DNA of 64,000 bases, taken from assembly GCF_003935375.1 (NCBI RefSeq), contig NZ_RHQM01000005.1, forward strand, positions 186,001 through 250,000, read 5' to 3'. The translations under genes and the position numbers were made by a program. This DNA is from Stutzerimonas xanthomarina. GTDB taxonomy: Bacteria; Pseudomonadota; Gammaproteobacteria; Pseudomonadales; Pseudomonadaceae. Shown here piece by piece: positions 45,449 to 57,037 of the stretch (positions within the stretch are counted from its first letter, which is position 1; every line of letters begins with the position of its first letter). Below the pieces are notes generated by a model. That model searched no databases. It worked only from the letters and a program-made list of their open reading frames with translations, and had not been told where the DNA came from.

Positions 45449-45464
45449 ACACTACATGTTGTGT
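45449..45464 (+). promoter_or_regulatory. NrdR box 2
   Basis: ACACTACATGTTGTGT agrees with the NrdR consensus at 14 of 16 positions. It is about 400 bases from box 1 and 97 bases upstream of the response-regulator ATG. Confidence 0.6.
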
Positions 45465-45560
45465 TTGCCGATGCCCGCTTTTTGTGCATCGTGCCGGGCC
45501 GGGCGTTGGGTACAATGCGCGCTGTTCGTTTGTGGCCTGACGGTCTGACAGGGGGCGGGG

Positions 45561-46277
45561 ATGGAGCAAGAGACGTGGCGGATTCTCATCGTCGAGGACG
45601 ATCGACGGCTGGCCGAGCTGACGCAGGAATACCTGCAGAGCAGTGGCGGCTTCGAGGTGTCGATCGAATCGGATGGCGCCTGCGCCGCCGAGCGCATCAT
45701 CGAGGAGCGCCCGGATCTGGTGGTGCTCGATCTGATGCTGCCCGGGGAGGATGGCCTGTCGATCTGCCGGCGGGTGCGTGACCGCTACGATGGCCCGATC
45801 CTCATGCTCACCGCGCGGGCCGACGATCTGGATCAGGTGTTGGGGCTGGAAACCGGCGCCGACGACTATGTCTGCAAGCCGGTGCGTCCGCGTCTGTTGC
45901 TGGCGCGCATCCGCGCCTTGCTGCGTCGTCAGCCACCGGAGGCGCCGGCCAATGCCAAGCGCCTGCAGTTCGGTCCGTTGGTGATCGACAGCGCGTTGCG
46001 CGAAGCCTGGTTGCGTGAACAGCAGATCGAACTGACCGGCGCCGAGTTCGACCTGCTCTGGCTGCTGACCTCCAACCCCGGACGCATTCTTTCCCGTGAA
46101 GAAATCTTCGCCGAGCTGCGCGGCATCGAATACGACGGTCAGGACCGCTCCATCGATGTGCGTATTTCGCGTATCCGCCCCAAGATCGGTGACGATCCCG
46201 ATCATCCGCGGCTGATCAAGACCGTGCGCGGCAAGGGCTATCTGTTCGTTTCCGAAGCTGCCGTGGCGATGGTGTAG
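45561..46277 (+). CDS. OmpR-type response regulator (RstA-like)
   Basis: A 238-residue regulator. Receiver domain: acidic pair in ILIVEDDRRLAEL, phospho-acceptor Asp in LVVLDLMLPGEDGLS, Thr/Ala-Lys switch in MLTARADDLDQVLG and VCKPV. The C-terminal winged helix reads LTGAEFDLLWLLTSNPGRILSREEIFAELRG and RSIDVRISRIRPKIGDD. AGGGGGCGGGG precedes the ATG. The histidine kinase gene starts 11 bases after its stop. Divergent from nrdA, with an NrdR box between; target genes are not known. Confidence 0.92.
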   Translation: MEQETWRILIVEDDRRLAELTQEYLQSSGGFEVSIESDGACAAERIIEERPDLVVLDLMLPGEDGLSICRRVRDRYDGPILMLTARADDLDQVLGLETGADDYVCKPVRPRLLLARIRALLRRQPPEAPANAKRLQFGPLVIDSALREAWLREQQIELTGAEFDLLWLLTSNPGRILSREEIFAELRGIEYDGQDRSIDVRISRIRPKIGDDPDHPRLIKTVRGKGYLFVSEAAVAMV

Positions 46278-46288
46278 CGCCGCCGCCC

Positions 46289-47890
46289 ATGAACTCGATC
46301 TTCCTGCGCATCTATGGCGGCATGCTGGGGGTGCTGGTGCTGGTGGCGCTGCTCGGCGCCGGCGGCCTGCACCTGCTCAACCAGTACCGCGCGGACGATC
46401 ACCGCGAGCGCCTGGCCAGCGGTACCTTCCGCCTGATGGCGCACAACATGAGCAGCATGACGCCGATCGAACGGCGCCAGGCTGCGAACCTTTGGGGGCG
46501 GCTGCTGGGCATTCCGCTGCGGGTGCGCACGCTCGACGATGTCAGCCTGGAAAGCCGACTGGAGGCGCGCCTGCTGCGCGGCCAGGTGCTGGTCGAGCAG
46601 ATTCGCCCGCAGAGCACCACGGTGTTCAGCCTGGTCAGCGCGCAGGATCGGCTGGTGCTCACCGGCGAGGTGGAACAGCTCAGCGAGCAGCTGGCGCGCG
46701 CGACCATCTATCTGCTGATCGACGAGCTGATCCGCTATCCCGAAGCCGAGCAGCCGCGACGCCTCGCCGAGCTGAAACAGGCGCGTGGTTTCGGCTTCGA
46801 TCTGGAATTGCTGACGCGTGACAGCGCCAACCTCGATGACGACCAGCGTCGGCGGCTGGACGAGGGTGACACGGTGATGGCGCTCGCTCGCGGCGGTGAT
46901 GCCGTGCGTGTGTTCGCGGCCATCGCCGGCACCGGCTGGATCATGCAGCTCGGCCCGCTGTACCAGATGAATCCCTATCCGCCGCAGTTGCTAATCTTGA
47001 TCGGCCTGCTCGGCCTGTCGTTGATCGGTCTTACCGTGTACCTGCTGGTGCGCCAGCTGGAGCAGCGCCTGAGCGTGCTGGAAGGCGCGGCGACCCGCAT
47101 CGCCGCGGGCAATCTGGAAACCCGCGTGCCGGACGTCGGCACCGATTCGGTCGGACGCCTGGCGGCGGCGTTCAACGGCATGGCCAGGCATCTGCAGCGT
47201 TTGCTGGCGGTGCAGCGGGAGATGGTCAGCGCGGTGGCCCATGAACTGCGCACGCCGGTCGCTCGCCTGCGTTTCGGCCTGGAAATGAGCGCCGAGGCGC
47301 AGACCGACGAAGCCCGGCGCAAGTACCTGGAAGGCATGGACGGCGACATCGACGACCTCGATGCGCTGGTCGACGAAATGCTGGTGTATTCGCGGTTGGA
47401 GCGCGGCTCGCCGACCTTGCATTTCCTGCAGGTCGACCTGGGTGCGCTGGTCGATCAGGTGATCGGTGAGCTGGCGCCGCTCCGCGCCGATGTCAGCGTC
47501 AGCCGCGGAGAATGCACAACGGCAGCCGATTGCAGCTGCTGGGCCGAGGCGGAGCCGCAGTACCTGCGCCGCGCCCTGAGCAACCTGATCACCAATGCCA
47601 TGCGCCATGCCGAGAGTCGGGTGCAGGTCAGCTTCACCATCGATGGGCAAACGGTGCGGCTGGAGGTGGACGACGACGGCCCGGGCGTCCCGGAAGCGGA
47701 TTGGGAAAAGGTCTTCACCCCGTTCCTGCGCCTGGACGACAGCCGTACCCGCGCCTCTGGCGGGCACGGGTTGGGCTTGTCCATCGTACGGCGGATCATC
47801 TACTGGCATGGCGGCCGCTCGCAGCTGGGGCACAGCGACCTGGGCGGCGCGCGTTTCAGCCTGGTCTGGCCGCGGCGCAGGGCGGACTGA
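46289..47890 (+). CDS. Sensor histidine kinase (RstB-like)
   Basis: A 533-residue membrane sensor kinase. Two transmembrane helices (about residues 8-30 and 230-253) bracket a periplasmic domain of about 200 residues. A HAMP linker follows (AATRIAAGNLETRVPDVGTDSVGRLAAAFNGMA). The H-box is VSAVAHELRTPVARLRF, with N-box ALSNLITNAMRHA, and G1/G2 boxes in VDDDGPGVPE and GGHGLGLSIVRRI. Partner of the adjacent response regulator. Signal unknown. Confidence 0.92.
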   Translation: MNSIFLRIYGGMLGVLVLVALLGAGGLHLLNQYRADDHRERLASGTFRLMAHNMSSMTPIERRQAANLWGRLLGIPLRVRTLDDVSLESRLEARLLRGQVLVEQIRPQSTTVFSLVSAQDRLVLTGEVEQLSEQLARATIYLLIDELIRYPEAEQPRRLAELKQARGFGFDLELLTRDSANLDDDQRRRLDEGDTVMALARGGDAVRVFAAIAGTGWIMQLGPLYQMNPYPPQLLILIGLLGLSLIGLTVYLLVRQLEQRLSVLEGAATRIAAGNLETRVPDVGTDSVGRLAAAFNGMARHLQRLLAVQREMVSAVAHELRTPVARLRFGLEMSAEAQTDEARRKYLEGMDGDIDDLDALVDEMLVYSRLERGSPTLHFLQVDLGALVDQVIGELAPLRADVSVSRGECTTAADCSCWAEAEPQYLRRALSNLITNAMRHAESRVQVSFTIDGQTVRLEVDDDGPGVPEADWEKVFTPFLRLDDSRTRASGGHGLGLSIVRRIIYWHGGRSQLGHSDLGGARFSLVWPRRRAD

Positions 47891-47930
47891 GCAGCGGCTG
47901 GCTTAAACCAGCGCAGCTCGACCCAATCTC

Positions 47931-48602
47931 TCAGAGCAGTCCGAACACCTTTTTCGCCAGGCTGGTGGCCGCGGCGGCGGGGTTCTTGCGAATGCTCGCT
48001 TCCTGCTCGGCGATCACGGTGAACAGGCCATCGAGCGCCTGTTCGGTGACATAGCTTTCGATATTCGCGTAACTGCCGTTCATGCCAGCCGGCACCTTGG
48101 CGGCGACGGCGTTGTATTGCTGCGCCAGGCCGACCTGGTCGGTGGCCTGTTTGACGATGGGCAGGAATTTCGCGCGAATCTGCTCGCGGCTGGACTGGTT
48201 GAGGTACTGGGTGGCCGAGTCATCGCCACCGGCGAGAATGGCCTTGGCGTCCTGCACGGTCATCTTGCGCACGGCATCGAGCAGTAGTTGCTGGGCTTCC
48301 GGCACCGCCTTCTCGGCGGCCAGGTTCATGCTGTTCTCCAGCTGCTCGACCTGCGCACCCATGCCGAGCATCTTCAGCATCCGCGAGGCCTTGCCGATGT
48401 TGCCCGGCAGCTCGATACGCACGTCCGGATCGCTGCTGAAACCGCCAGGGCGGCCGAGCTGCTGCACGGCGACCTTGGCGCCCTGGCTCAGGGCATCCTT
48501 GAGGCCGGCGCTGGCGTCGCTCTGGGTCAGGTCGGAAAGTGAAAGAGCGAAAGCGCTGGCGGAAAGTGCCAGGCCTGCAACGAGAGTGGTGATGCGCAAC
48601 AT
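47931..48602 (-). CDS. DUF4197 exported protein
   Basis: A 223-residue protein with a signal peptide (MLRITTLVAGLALSASAFA) and a helical mature domain typical of DUF4197: LTQSDASAGLKDALSQGAKVAVQQLG, VRIELPGNIGKASRMLKMLGMG, and a C-terminal VTEQALDGLFTVIAEQEASIRKNP. The family is uncharacterised and predicted periplasmic. Convergent with the histidine-kinase gene with 40 bases between. Confidence 0.88.
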   Translation of the reverse strand: MLRITTLVAGLALSASAFALSLSDLTQSDASAGLKDALSQGAKVAVQQLGRPGGFSSDPDVRIELPGNIGKASRMLKMLGMGAQVEQLENSMNLAAEKAVPEAQQLLLDAVRKMTVQDAKAILAGGDDSATQYLNQSSREQIRAKFLPIVKQATDQVGLAQQYNAVAAKVPAGMNGSYANIESYVTEQALDGLFTVIAEQEASIRKNPAAAATSLAKKVFGLL

Positions 48603-48792
48603 GGCGTTAACCTCATGTTCATTGAATGGTGCAGAAGCGGCGGGCTGCTAACTGCCGTATGGCCTGGCGCCGATGCTAAAGCAATGCCGGGCAAGGCGCA
48701 GGCGTTTACCAGCAGTATGGGTCAGGCAGGCGGGGGACAGGTTGTTACTGATGCGCTAAGGTTGCGGCCCCGTCGTTATGGAGCCGACTCGC

Positions 48793-49221
48793 ATGATCCG
48801 TCCCTTTCGCCCCGATGACCTGGAGCCGGTGCTGGCGATCTGGCTGGCTGCATCGATCCGCGCCCATGACTTCATCGCCCCGGCGTTCTGGGCGTCGAAG
48901 CTGGATGACATGCGCGATATCTATCTGCCGGCGGCGCAGATCTGGGTCGATGAGCGTGAAGGCGAGGTGCTGGGATTCGTCGCGCTGGTCGGGAACGCAC
49001 TGGCGGCGATCTTCGTGGCGCCGAGCGTCCAGGGCGGTGGTATCGGCTCGGCGCTGATCGAGCAGGCCAAGACCGTGCGTGAGCGGCTCGAGCTGACGGT
49101 CTACAGCGCCAATTCCGCCAGCGTCGCCTTCTATCGCCGACATGGCTTTGCCGTGATCAGCGAACAGTTAGACCCGCACACCGGCCATCCTGAACTGGCG
49201 ATGGCCTGGCAGCGGGACTGA
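48793..49221 (+). CDS. GNAT-family N-acetyltransferase
   Basis: A 142-residue acetyltransferase with the YiaC-like start MIRPFRPDDLEPVLAIWLAASIRAHDFI. The CoA motif is IFVAPSVQGGGIGSALIEQAK, followed by VYSANSASVAFYRRHGFAV. The ATG at 48793 is used because GGAG lies nine bases before it; ATG 48778 is an in-frame alternative. The stop is five bases from the plsB stop (convergent). Confidence 0.85.
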   Translation: MIRPFRPDDLEPVLAIWLAASIRAHDFIAPAFWASKLDDMRDIYLPAAQIWVDEREGEVLGFVALVGNALAAIFVAPSVQGGGIGSALIEQAKTVRERLELTVYSANSASVAFYRRHGFAVISEQLDPHTGHPELAMAWQRD

Positions 49222-49226
49222 CCGCG

Positions 49227-51725
49227 TCAGGCGGCCTCGGGAGGCGTCGAATCGGAATCGTCGTGATGACGTTCCAGTGCCACCTGACGGATCGACAGGC
49301 GAATCTCCGCCGGTAGCACGCGCTTGGCTGCGCCCTCGGCCAGTTCCGCGAGCTTTTCGTGATAGCCGAGGCGGCCGTTTTCGTCCGGGCTGACCACGCC
49401 CTGTTCCTGCATGCTCTGGATGAAATGGCGGAACAGCGCCTTGTCGAAGAACTCCGGCGCGTTCAGCCCATGCAGGATTGACAGGCGCTGGGCCATGACC
49501 GTGCAGAGGTTTTCCAGCTCCTCGGCGCTCAGGCTGTGTTGGCCACTGTTGAGCAGCAGCGAGGTGGCCATGTAGAAGCGCTGCAGGGTTTGCACCACGA
49601 CGCGAGCGAGAAGAGTGAGCAGGACGAACTGCCGCGAGCTCGGGGCCGGGCGCACGTAGTGGTTGCCGTCCACCTTGAGCAGGCCGCGCTCGACGAAGGC
49701 CGCCAGCCACTGGTCGACCACGGCTTCAAGTTCCTCGACTTCCCAGCGCATGAACAGCTCGGCACGCAGGTACGGGTACAGCGCCTCGGTGAAGCGCTGG
49801 ATCTGCTCGCGGCTGATGCGCGAGCTGCTCTGGAAGAAGCTCGCCAGCAGTGCCGGCAACGCGAAGATGTGCATCACGTTGTTGCGGTAGTAGGTCATCA
49901 GGACGGCGTTCTGCTCGTCCAGATAGAGGATGTTGCCCAGCGCGTCCTTCTGCTCGGCAAGCAGGTCGAGGCTCTTCACGTAGGCGATCAGTGCGTTGCC
50001 GTCGCCTTCCGGCAGCGTGGTGTGCGGCGAGTAGGGCACCGCACGTAACAGCGCCTGATAGAGATCGAGAATCCGCGCCAGGGATTGCTGGTCCAGGGCC
50101 TGGCGGCTGGTGGAGAGCATCGCCAGCGCCACCAGGTTGACCGGATTGACCGCCGCCGCCTCGTTCAGGCGCTGGGCGATGCGCTCGGCCAGGCGATTGG
50201 TGGCGTCGTTCAGCCATTCGGGACGGTAGTCCGGCGCGTAGGTCTGCTGGCGCCAGCCGGGCTGCTCCTGGTCGAGGAATTCGTTGAGCTTGAGCGGTTC
50301 GCCGAAGTTGACCCAGACCTGGCCGAAGCGCTGCTTGAGCGCACCGATGACCTTGAAGATGTCGAAGATCGATTCCTTCTTCTTCGCCGCGCCGCGCAGT
50401 TCACCCAGGTAGGTGCGGCCTTCCAGCACGCGCTCGTAGCCGATGTAGACCGGCACGAACAGGATCGGCAGGCGTGACGAGCGCACGTAGCTGCGCAGGG
50501 TCAGGGCCAGCATGCCGGTCTTGGGTTGCAGCATGCGGCCGGTGCGCGAACGGCCGCCCTCGACGAAATACTCGACGGGGAAGCCGCGGGTGAACAGGTT
50601 GTGCAGGTATTCGTTGAACACCGAGGTATACAGCGGGTTGCCCTTGAACGAGCGGCGCATGAAGAAGGCGCCACCGCGGCGCAGCAGGCTACCAATGACT
50701 GGCATGTTGAGGTTGATGCCGGCGGCGATGTGCGGCGGCGTCAGGCCGTTGCGGAACAGCAGGTAGGACAGCAGCAGGTAGTCGATATGGCTGCGATGGC
50801 AGGGGACGTAGATCACCTCGTAGCCGCGCACGGCTTCCTGCAGTGGCTCGATATGGTTGACGCGGATGCCGTCGTAGATCTTGTTCCAGAACCAGGACAG
50901 CACCACTTCGAGGAAGCGCACGGCGGTGTAGGCGTAGTCCGAGGCCACCTCGTTGCCGTAGCGCAGCGCCCTGGCTTCGGCCCGCTCGATGGAAATGTTC
51001 TCGCGTTCGGCCTCGTCGCGAATCGCCTGCCGGACCTGCGGTGCGTGGACCAGGCCCTTGACCAGATTGCGCCGGTGCGACAGGTCGGGGCCGATCACGG
51101 CGGTCTTCTGGTTGCGGAAGTGCACGCGCAGCATGCGATGGACCATGCGCAGGGTGCGCTCGTGGCCCTTGTTCAGCGCGATCAGCTCGTTGAGCTGGAT
51201 CGGTGCGGAGAACTGCACGCGGGTCTTGCGCCCCAGAACCAGGATGCTGAGCAGTTTGCGCAGGCGCCCGGTGACCGCCCAGCTGTCGGCGAACAGCAGC
51301 TTCCAGGCGCTGGTCTCGCGATTCGGCGACTGCCCCCAGAACACGCTGACCGGGATGATCTGCGCGTTTTCCACCGCGTTGTGCTCCAGTGCGCCGACCA
51401 GCCGGACCAGCGTTGGCGGCGCCACCAGACGCGTGCGTCGGCCAAACCAGCTCGTTGCCGGATTGAGAAAGAAGAACGCGGCCGGCTCGACGTGGTCGCC
51501 CACCGCCACATCGGCCACCGGGCGTGGTAACCCGGCCTTGCTGCACTCGACGTCCAGCACCGCGAGATCGCTCAGCGAGGGTTGCTGCAGCACGTAGAAC
51601 ACCGGCTTGCTGCGGTCCAGCTTGAGGGTGAAGGCAGACTGGTTGATGGTCTCCGAGCGCACCCAGAAGTACAGCACGCGGCGCAATACGGAGAAGATCA
51701 GACGGCGAAGGGGGGAGCGAGTCAT
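49227..51725 (-). CDS. plsB: Glycerol-3-phosphate 1-O-acyltransferase
   Basis: Inner-membrane enzyme making 1-acyl-glycerol-3-phosphate, the first committed step of phospholipid synthesis, using acyl-CoA or acyl-ACP. At 832 residues it matches PlsB. The acyltransferase block I is [14 protein letters not shown] (H-x4-D), and block [17 protein letters not shown]. Block IV lies in [19 protein letters not shown]. The ATG at 51725 starts [16 protein letters not shown]; a longer reading to 51878 enters GC-rich leader and is rejected. With glycerol uptake genes at 1-4 kb it shares the metabolite glycerol-3-phosphate, but the loci are separate. Confidence 0.96.
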   Translation of the reverse strand: MTRSPLRRLIFSVLRRVLYFWVRSETINQSAFTLKLDRSKPVFYVLQQPSLSDLAVLDVECSKAGLPRPVADVAVGDHVEPAAFFFLNPATSWFGRRTRLVAPPTLVRLVGALEHNAVENAQIIPVSVFWGQSPNRETSAWKLLFADSWAVTGRLRKLLSILVLGRKTRVQFSAPIQLNELIALNKGHERTLRMVHRMLRVHFRNQKTAVIGPDLSHRRNLVKGLVHAPQVRQAIRDEAERENISIERAEARALRYGNEVASDYAYTAVRFLEVVLSWFWNKIYDGIRVNHIEPLQEAVRGYEVIYVPCHRSHIDYLLLSYLLFRNGLTPPHIAAGINLNMPVIGSLLRRGGAFFMRRSFKGNPLYTSVFNEYLHNLFTRGFPVEYFVEGGRSRTGRMLQPKTGMLALTLRSYVRSSRLPILFVPVYIGYERVLEGRTYLGELRGAAKKKESIFDIFKVIGALKQRFGQVWVNFGEPLKLNEFLDQEQPGWRQQTYAPDYRPEWLNDATNRLAERIAQRLNEAAAVNPVNLVALAMLSTSRQALDQQSLARILDLYQALLRAVPYSPHTTLPEGDGNALIAYVKSLDLLAEQKDALGNILYLDEQNAVLMTYYRNNVMHIFALPALLASFFQSSSRISREQIQRFTEALYPYLRAELFMRWEVEELEAVVDQWLAAFVERGLLKVDGNHYVRPAPSSRQFVLLTLLARVVVQTLQRFYMATSLLLNSGQHSLSAEELENLCTVMAQRLSILHGLNAPEFFDKALFRHFIQSMQEQGVVSPDENGRLGYHEKLAELAEGAAKRVLPAEIRLSIRQVALERHHDDSDSTPPEAA

Positions 51726-54371
<2,646 letters not shown>

Positions 54372-54378
54372 AGCTCGC

Positions 54379-54400
54379 GGCGGCGCCATCAGGCGCCGCC
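54379..54400. terminator. Hairpin between convergent katG and membrane-protein gene
   Basis: Perfect 9-base stem GGCGGCGCC / GGCGCCGCC with tetraloop ATCA, starting eight bases after the katG stop. It overlaps the last codons of the convergent gene ending at 54389. No T-run. Confidence 0.55.
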
Positions 54401-54763
54401 ACGGGGCGGCTGCTGCTTTCGAGCCTGCCATTTGGTTCGGGCTCGGGAGCCGACATAGGCACCGACGAGAAAGACCAGGGAGCACAGCAGCACGAACACC
54501 AGCCCGACGGGGAGCAATGGCCCTGTCGGCAACCAGCCGAGCAGATACAGAACCTGCCCGGCCACACAGCCTGCGTAGAGCGGCCACAAGGGTTTCGGCG
54601 AAACGGAGCCACACAATCCGCCGCCCAGGACCAGCGCTACGGTGTAGTACAGGCCGCCGGCATCCCAGGGCTCGACGTGGCCCGTCAGCAGCGGCGACAG
54701 GCTCCAGATCGCCGCACCGGCCAACGTGGCGAGAAGAAACGAACACAACACGGATCGCTTCAT
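54389..54763 (-). CDS. Small membrane protein of unknown function
   Basis: A 124-residue protein with four hydrophobic segments (LCSFLLATLAGAAIWSL, GGLYYTVALVLGGGLCGSV, LWPLYAGCVAGQVLYLLG, LLPVGLVFVLLCSLVFLVGAYVG) and a basic C-terminus (RARTKWQARKQQPPRGGA). I do not recognise the family. The start MKRSVLC at 54763 is preferred for its basic N-terminus; ATG 54790 is also possible and neither has a strong RBS. It converges on katG and overlaps its terminator stem. Confidence 0.65.
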   Translation of the reverse strand: MKRSVLCSFLLATLAGAAIWSLSPLLTGHVEPWDAGGLYYTVALVLGGGLCGSVSPKPLWPLYAGCVAGQVLYLLGWLPTGPLLPVGLVFVLLCSLVFLVGAYVGSRARTKWQARKQQPPRGGA

Positions 54764-54799
54764 GCTCGGCCGGTCGGATACAGCCGCCATGCCGCGGCG

Positions 54800-55510
54800 T
54801 TATTGCGCATCGACCGTTGACCGCGTCGAGTACCAGGCGTGAATCAGCCCGGCCTGGTAGAACAGGACGGGGTCGGTGAAACCGCCGGATTCGATGATGG
54901 CTGCGACCCGCTCGCGAGGCAGCACCGCCACATCGCGGGAGTAGGCTGCGCGCATCTGCTCCACACCGGCGGCCGGGATGCCAGCCACGGTCATCATGTT
55001 CATCCAGGTTTCGAGCAGGGCCGTGTATTCGGCCGAGGCGGTATCCGATGCCAGGTCGGAGCTGGCCAGGCGTGCGCCCGGGCGAAGCCGGCTAGCGATG
55101 GCACGGAAAAACTCCGCACGGGCCCCAGGCTCCAGAATGAATTGCGACACCAGAAAGCACGTCGCGGCATCGAAGGCGTCCTGCTCCGGCAGCGACTGCA
55201 GATAGCCCTCATGAAACTGGCAGCGCTCGGCGTAGCCGCCCTCGATCGCCTTGTTGCGGCACACCTCGAGCATTGCACCGGAGGGCTCGACGGCGGTGAA
55301 GCTCCAGCGCGGGAAGCGCTTGGCCAGATAGGCGATCTCTTCGCCGGTGCCGGCACCGACGCACAGAACCCGGGCATCGGCTGGAAGGTCGGCAAACACG
55401 GCTTCCAGAAGGAAATGCAGGGCCTCGCGAATCGGCGCGGTTCTCGCCCAGCGCTCGTCGTAGCTGGTTGCCTGCTGGTCGAAGATGGCCTTGATTTCAT
55501 CGTTGCGCAT
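54800..55510 (-). CDS. Class I SAM-dependent methyltransferase
   Basis: A 236-residue methyltransferase. Motif I is VLCVGAGTGEEIAYLAKRF, then TAVEPSGAMLEVCRNKA (post-I acidic loop), and ACCEPTOR-like region DAATCFLVSQFILEPGARAEFF. The N-terminus (MRNDEIKAIFDQQATSYDERW) is common to ubiquinone/tellurite-type small-molecule methyltransferases. Substrate unassigned. ATG 55510 selected. Next gene downstream on the same strand is the small membrane protein, 36 bases away. Confidence 0.87.
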   Translation of the reverse strand: MRNDEIKAIFDQQATSYDERWARTAPIREALHFLLEAVFADLPADARVLCVGAGTGEEIAYLAKRFPRWSFTAVEPSGAMLEVCRNKAIEGGYAERCQFHEGYLQSLPEQDAFDAATCFLVSQFILEPGARAEFFRAIASRLRPGARLASSDLASDTASAEYTALLETWMNMMTVAGIPAAGVEQMRAAYSRDVAVLPRERVAAIIESGGFTDPVLFYQAGLIHAWYSTRSTVDAQ

Positions 55511-55579
55511 GGCGGATTTCCCAGGAGGTTGTTCAGGATGGGCGCCTAGGCGCATCACCCGGGTTGCTGCTGAGTTGCT

Positions 55580-56362
55580 TCAGTCCGCCGGCAGAATGCC
55601 TTTGGCTCGCAATGCGTTCAGGGCGATCTGCTGACGCAACGGCAGGTCCCTGACGGTTCGGGTGTCCAGGTTCAAGGCGAACAGCCAGGTATTCTCACCA
55701 GTCTCCACGTAGCCGATGTACCAGCCGGTGCCTGGCGTGCTGCGGGCGGCCCAGCCGGTCTTGGCGTAAAGACGATAGTCCTTGGCGGCTTCGGTGAGCA
55801 TCACCGTCTTCAGGGTGTCGTAACTGCTGGTGCGGTACGGCAGGCTGCGCGCGGTCACGCGTTTGAGCAGCTCGATCTGTTGCTCGGCGCTGATGGTCAG
55901 CGAGCCATCCAGCCAGAACTCGGTACCGTTGAAGGGCTCGCGCAGCTGACCGTAATGCGCCTGGCGGATGTGTGGCGGATAGTCTGCCGCACCCACCCGC
56001 CGCGCCAGCCACTGATAGCACCAGACGCAACTGACCTGGAAGGCGCTCTTCAGCGTCTGGTCTCGGTTCCAGTCCTCGATCTCGTAACGGGTGTTGTCCC
56101 ACGGGATGATCTCGTCGGCGCCGGCGATGGCGCCTTCCTCCAGCGCGATCAGCGTGTTCAGCACCTTGAATGTGGATGCGGCGGTGAACGGCTGCTTCGC
56201 GCGGGCTTCGTTGTGAACGTAGCGCTGGCCGGTTTCAGCCGATTCGATCACCAGTGTTCCGTCCACGCCAGCCTCGTCGAACAGCCGGGCGATATCGGCA
56301 TCTTCCGCATGAGCGAAGCCGGAAAAGCCGAGGAACAGAAGCGCGAGGAACAGCTGAGGCAT
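55580..56362 (-). CDS. Class D (OXA-type) beta-lactamase
   Basis: A 260-residue periplasmic serine beta-lactamase with signal peptide [19 protein letters not shown]. Motif I Ser-x-x-Lys is STFK ([11 protein letters not shown]), motif II Ser-x-Val is in [10 protein letters not shown], motif IV is KTGW ([21 protein letters not shown]). Motif III is usually YGN; here it reads HYGQ, a substitution worth checking. The carbamylated Lys position is that of STFK. Likely chromosomal and intrinsic, comparable to PoxB of P. aeruginosa; no mobile element is adjacent. Neighbours are metabolic genes. Confidence 0.9.
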   Translation of the reverse strand: MPQLFLALLFLGFSGFAHAEDADIARLFDEAGVDGTLVIESAETGQRYVHNEARAKQPFTAASTFKVLNTLIALEEGAIAGADEIIPWDNTRYEIEDWNRDQTLKSAFQVSCVWCYQWLARRVGAADYPPHIRQAHYGQLREPFNGTEFWLDGSLTISAEQQIELLKRVTARSLPYRTSSYDTLKTVMLTEAAKDYRLYAKTGWAARSTPGTGWYIGYVETGENTWLFALNLDTRTVRDLPLRQQIALNALRAKGILPAD

Positions 56363-56457
56363 TGAAGAATATCCGTAGGGAGGGGGTGAGGGTCCGGCTA
56401 TGCGCGTGCCGTTCTAACAGGGTTTCCAGCGAAGTCCAGCCAATCGTGAATGAACGG

Positions 56458-57027
56458 TCATTCAGCTGCAGCCAACTGCGCCGCAAAGCGTTCGCGATCC
56501 AGTCGATACAGGCAGTGCCGGCGAAGCGGATGGCCGACGGGCACTCCTGGATGCTCGAACTCCTCCGTTTCACGCATGCCGAGGCGCTCCATCAGCGCAC
56601 GTGAGCGCCGGTTCTCGATAGCGGTGAAGGACAGGATTTCGGAAAGATCGAGCGTGCCGAACCCTGTCTTTAGCGCGGCCCACGCCGCCTCGCTGGCCAA
56701 TCCCTGGCCCCAGTAATCAGCCGCCAGGCGCCAACCTATTTCCACGCACGGCGAGAACGGCAAGGTTGCCGACGGCGTATGCAGACCGACGAAGCCGATG
56801 AATGCGCCGCTGGCTTTCAGCTCGACGGCCCAGAACCCCCAGCCGCGTTCTTCGATCAGCGCCTGGCAGCGGTCAGCCATTGCATCGCTCTCGGCCCGGC
56901 TGAGCAGGGCGGGGAAGTGCCGCATGACCCTGGGGTCCGCATTCATCGTGGCGAACGGTGCGCGATCGGCTGGCTTCCATTGCCGCAGAAGCAGGTGCTT
57001 TGTCTGGAGGTCGCTCAGAACTGTCAT
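56458..57027 (-). CDS. GNAT-family acetyltransferase (RimJ/RimL type)
   Basis: A 189-residue GNAT protein with the RimJ/RimL layout: TKHLLLRQWKPADRAPFATMNADPRVMRHFP at the start, CVEIGWRLAADYWGQGLASEAAWAALKTGF for CoA binding, and FTAIENRRSRALMERLGM at the end. Substrate unknown. The start is ATG 57027; the preceding GTG is also possible. It follows the serine-hydrolase gene by ten bases, so cotranscription with it is likely. Confidence 0.88.
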   Translation of the reverse strand: MTVLSDLQTKHLLLRQWKPADRAPFATMNADPRVMRHFPALLSRAESDAMADRCQALIEERGWGFWAVELKASGAFIGFVGLHTPSATLPFSPCVEIGWRLAADYWGQGLASEAAWAALKTGFGTLDLSEILSFTAIENRRSRALMERLGMRETEEFEHPGVPVGHPLRRHCLYRLDRERFAAQLAAAE

Positions 57028-57037
57028 CACAGGCCGT

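Larger units (their letters stand above)
44854..45560. other. Divergent nrdA / rstA-like regulatory region
   Basis: 707 bases without a credible gene. It contains the nrdA promoter, two NrdR boxes about 400 bases apart, a consensus DnaA box between them, and a -10-like TACAAT at 45511-45516 upstream of the response-regulator start. A plus-strand reading of 86 codons at 45280 lacks an RBS and is not called. Confidence 0.6.

Noticed and set aside
45280..45540. 86-codon plus-strand frame in the nrdA upstream region.
   Set aside because: No RBS, and it overlaps the DnaA box and NrdR box 2.
45027..46205. 392-codon minus-strand open frame covering the nrdA regulatory region and the response regulator.
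   Set aside because: Opposite strand of a clear OmpR-type gene; no motif or RBS.
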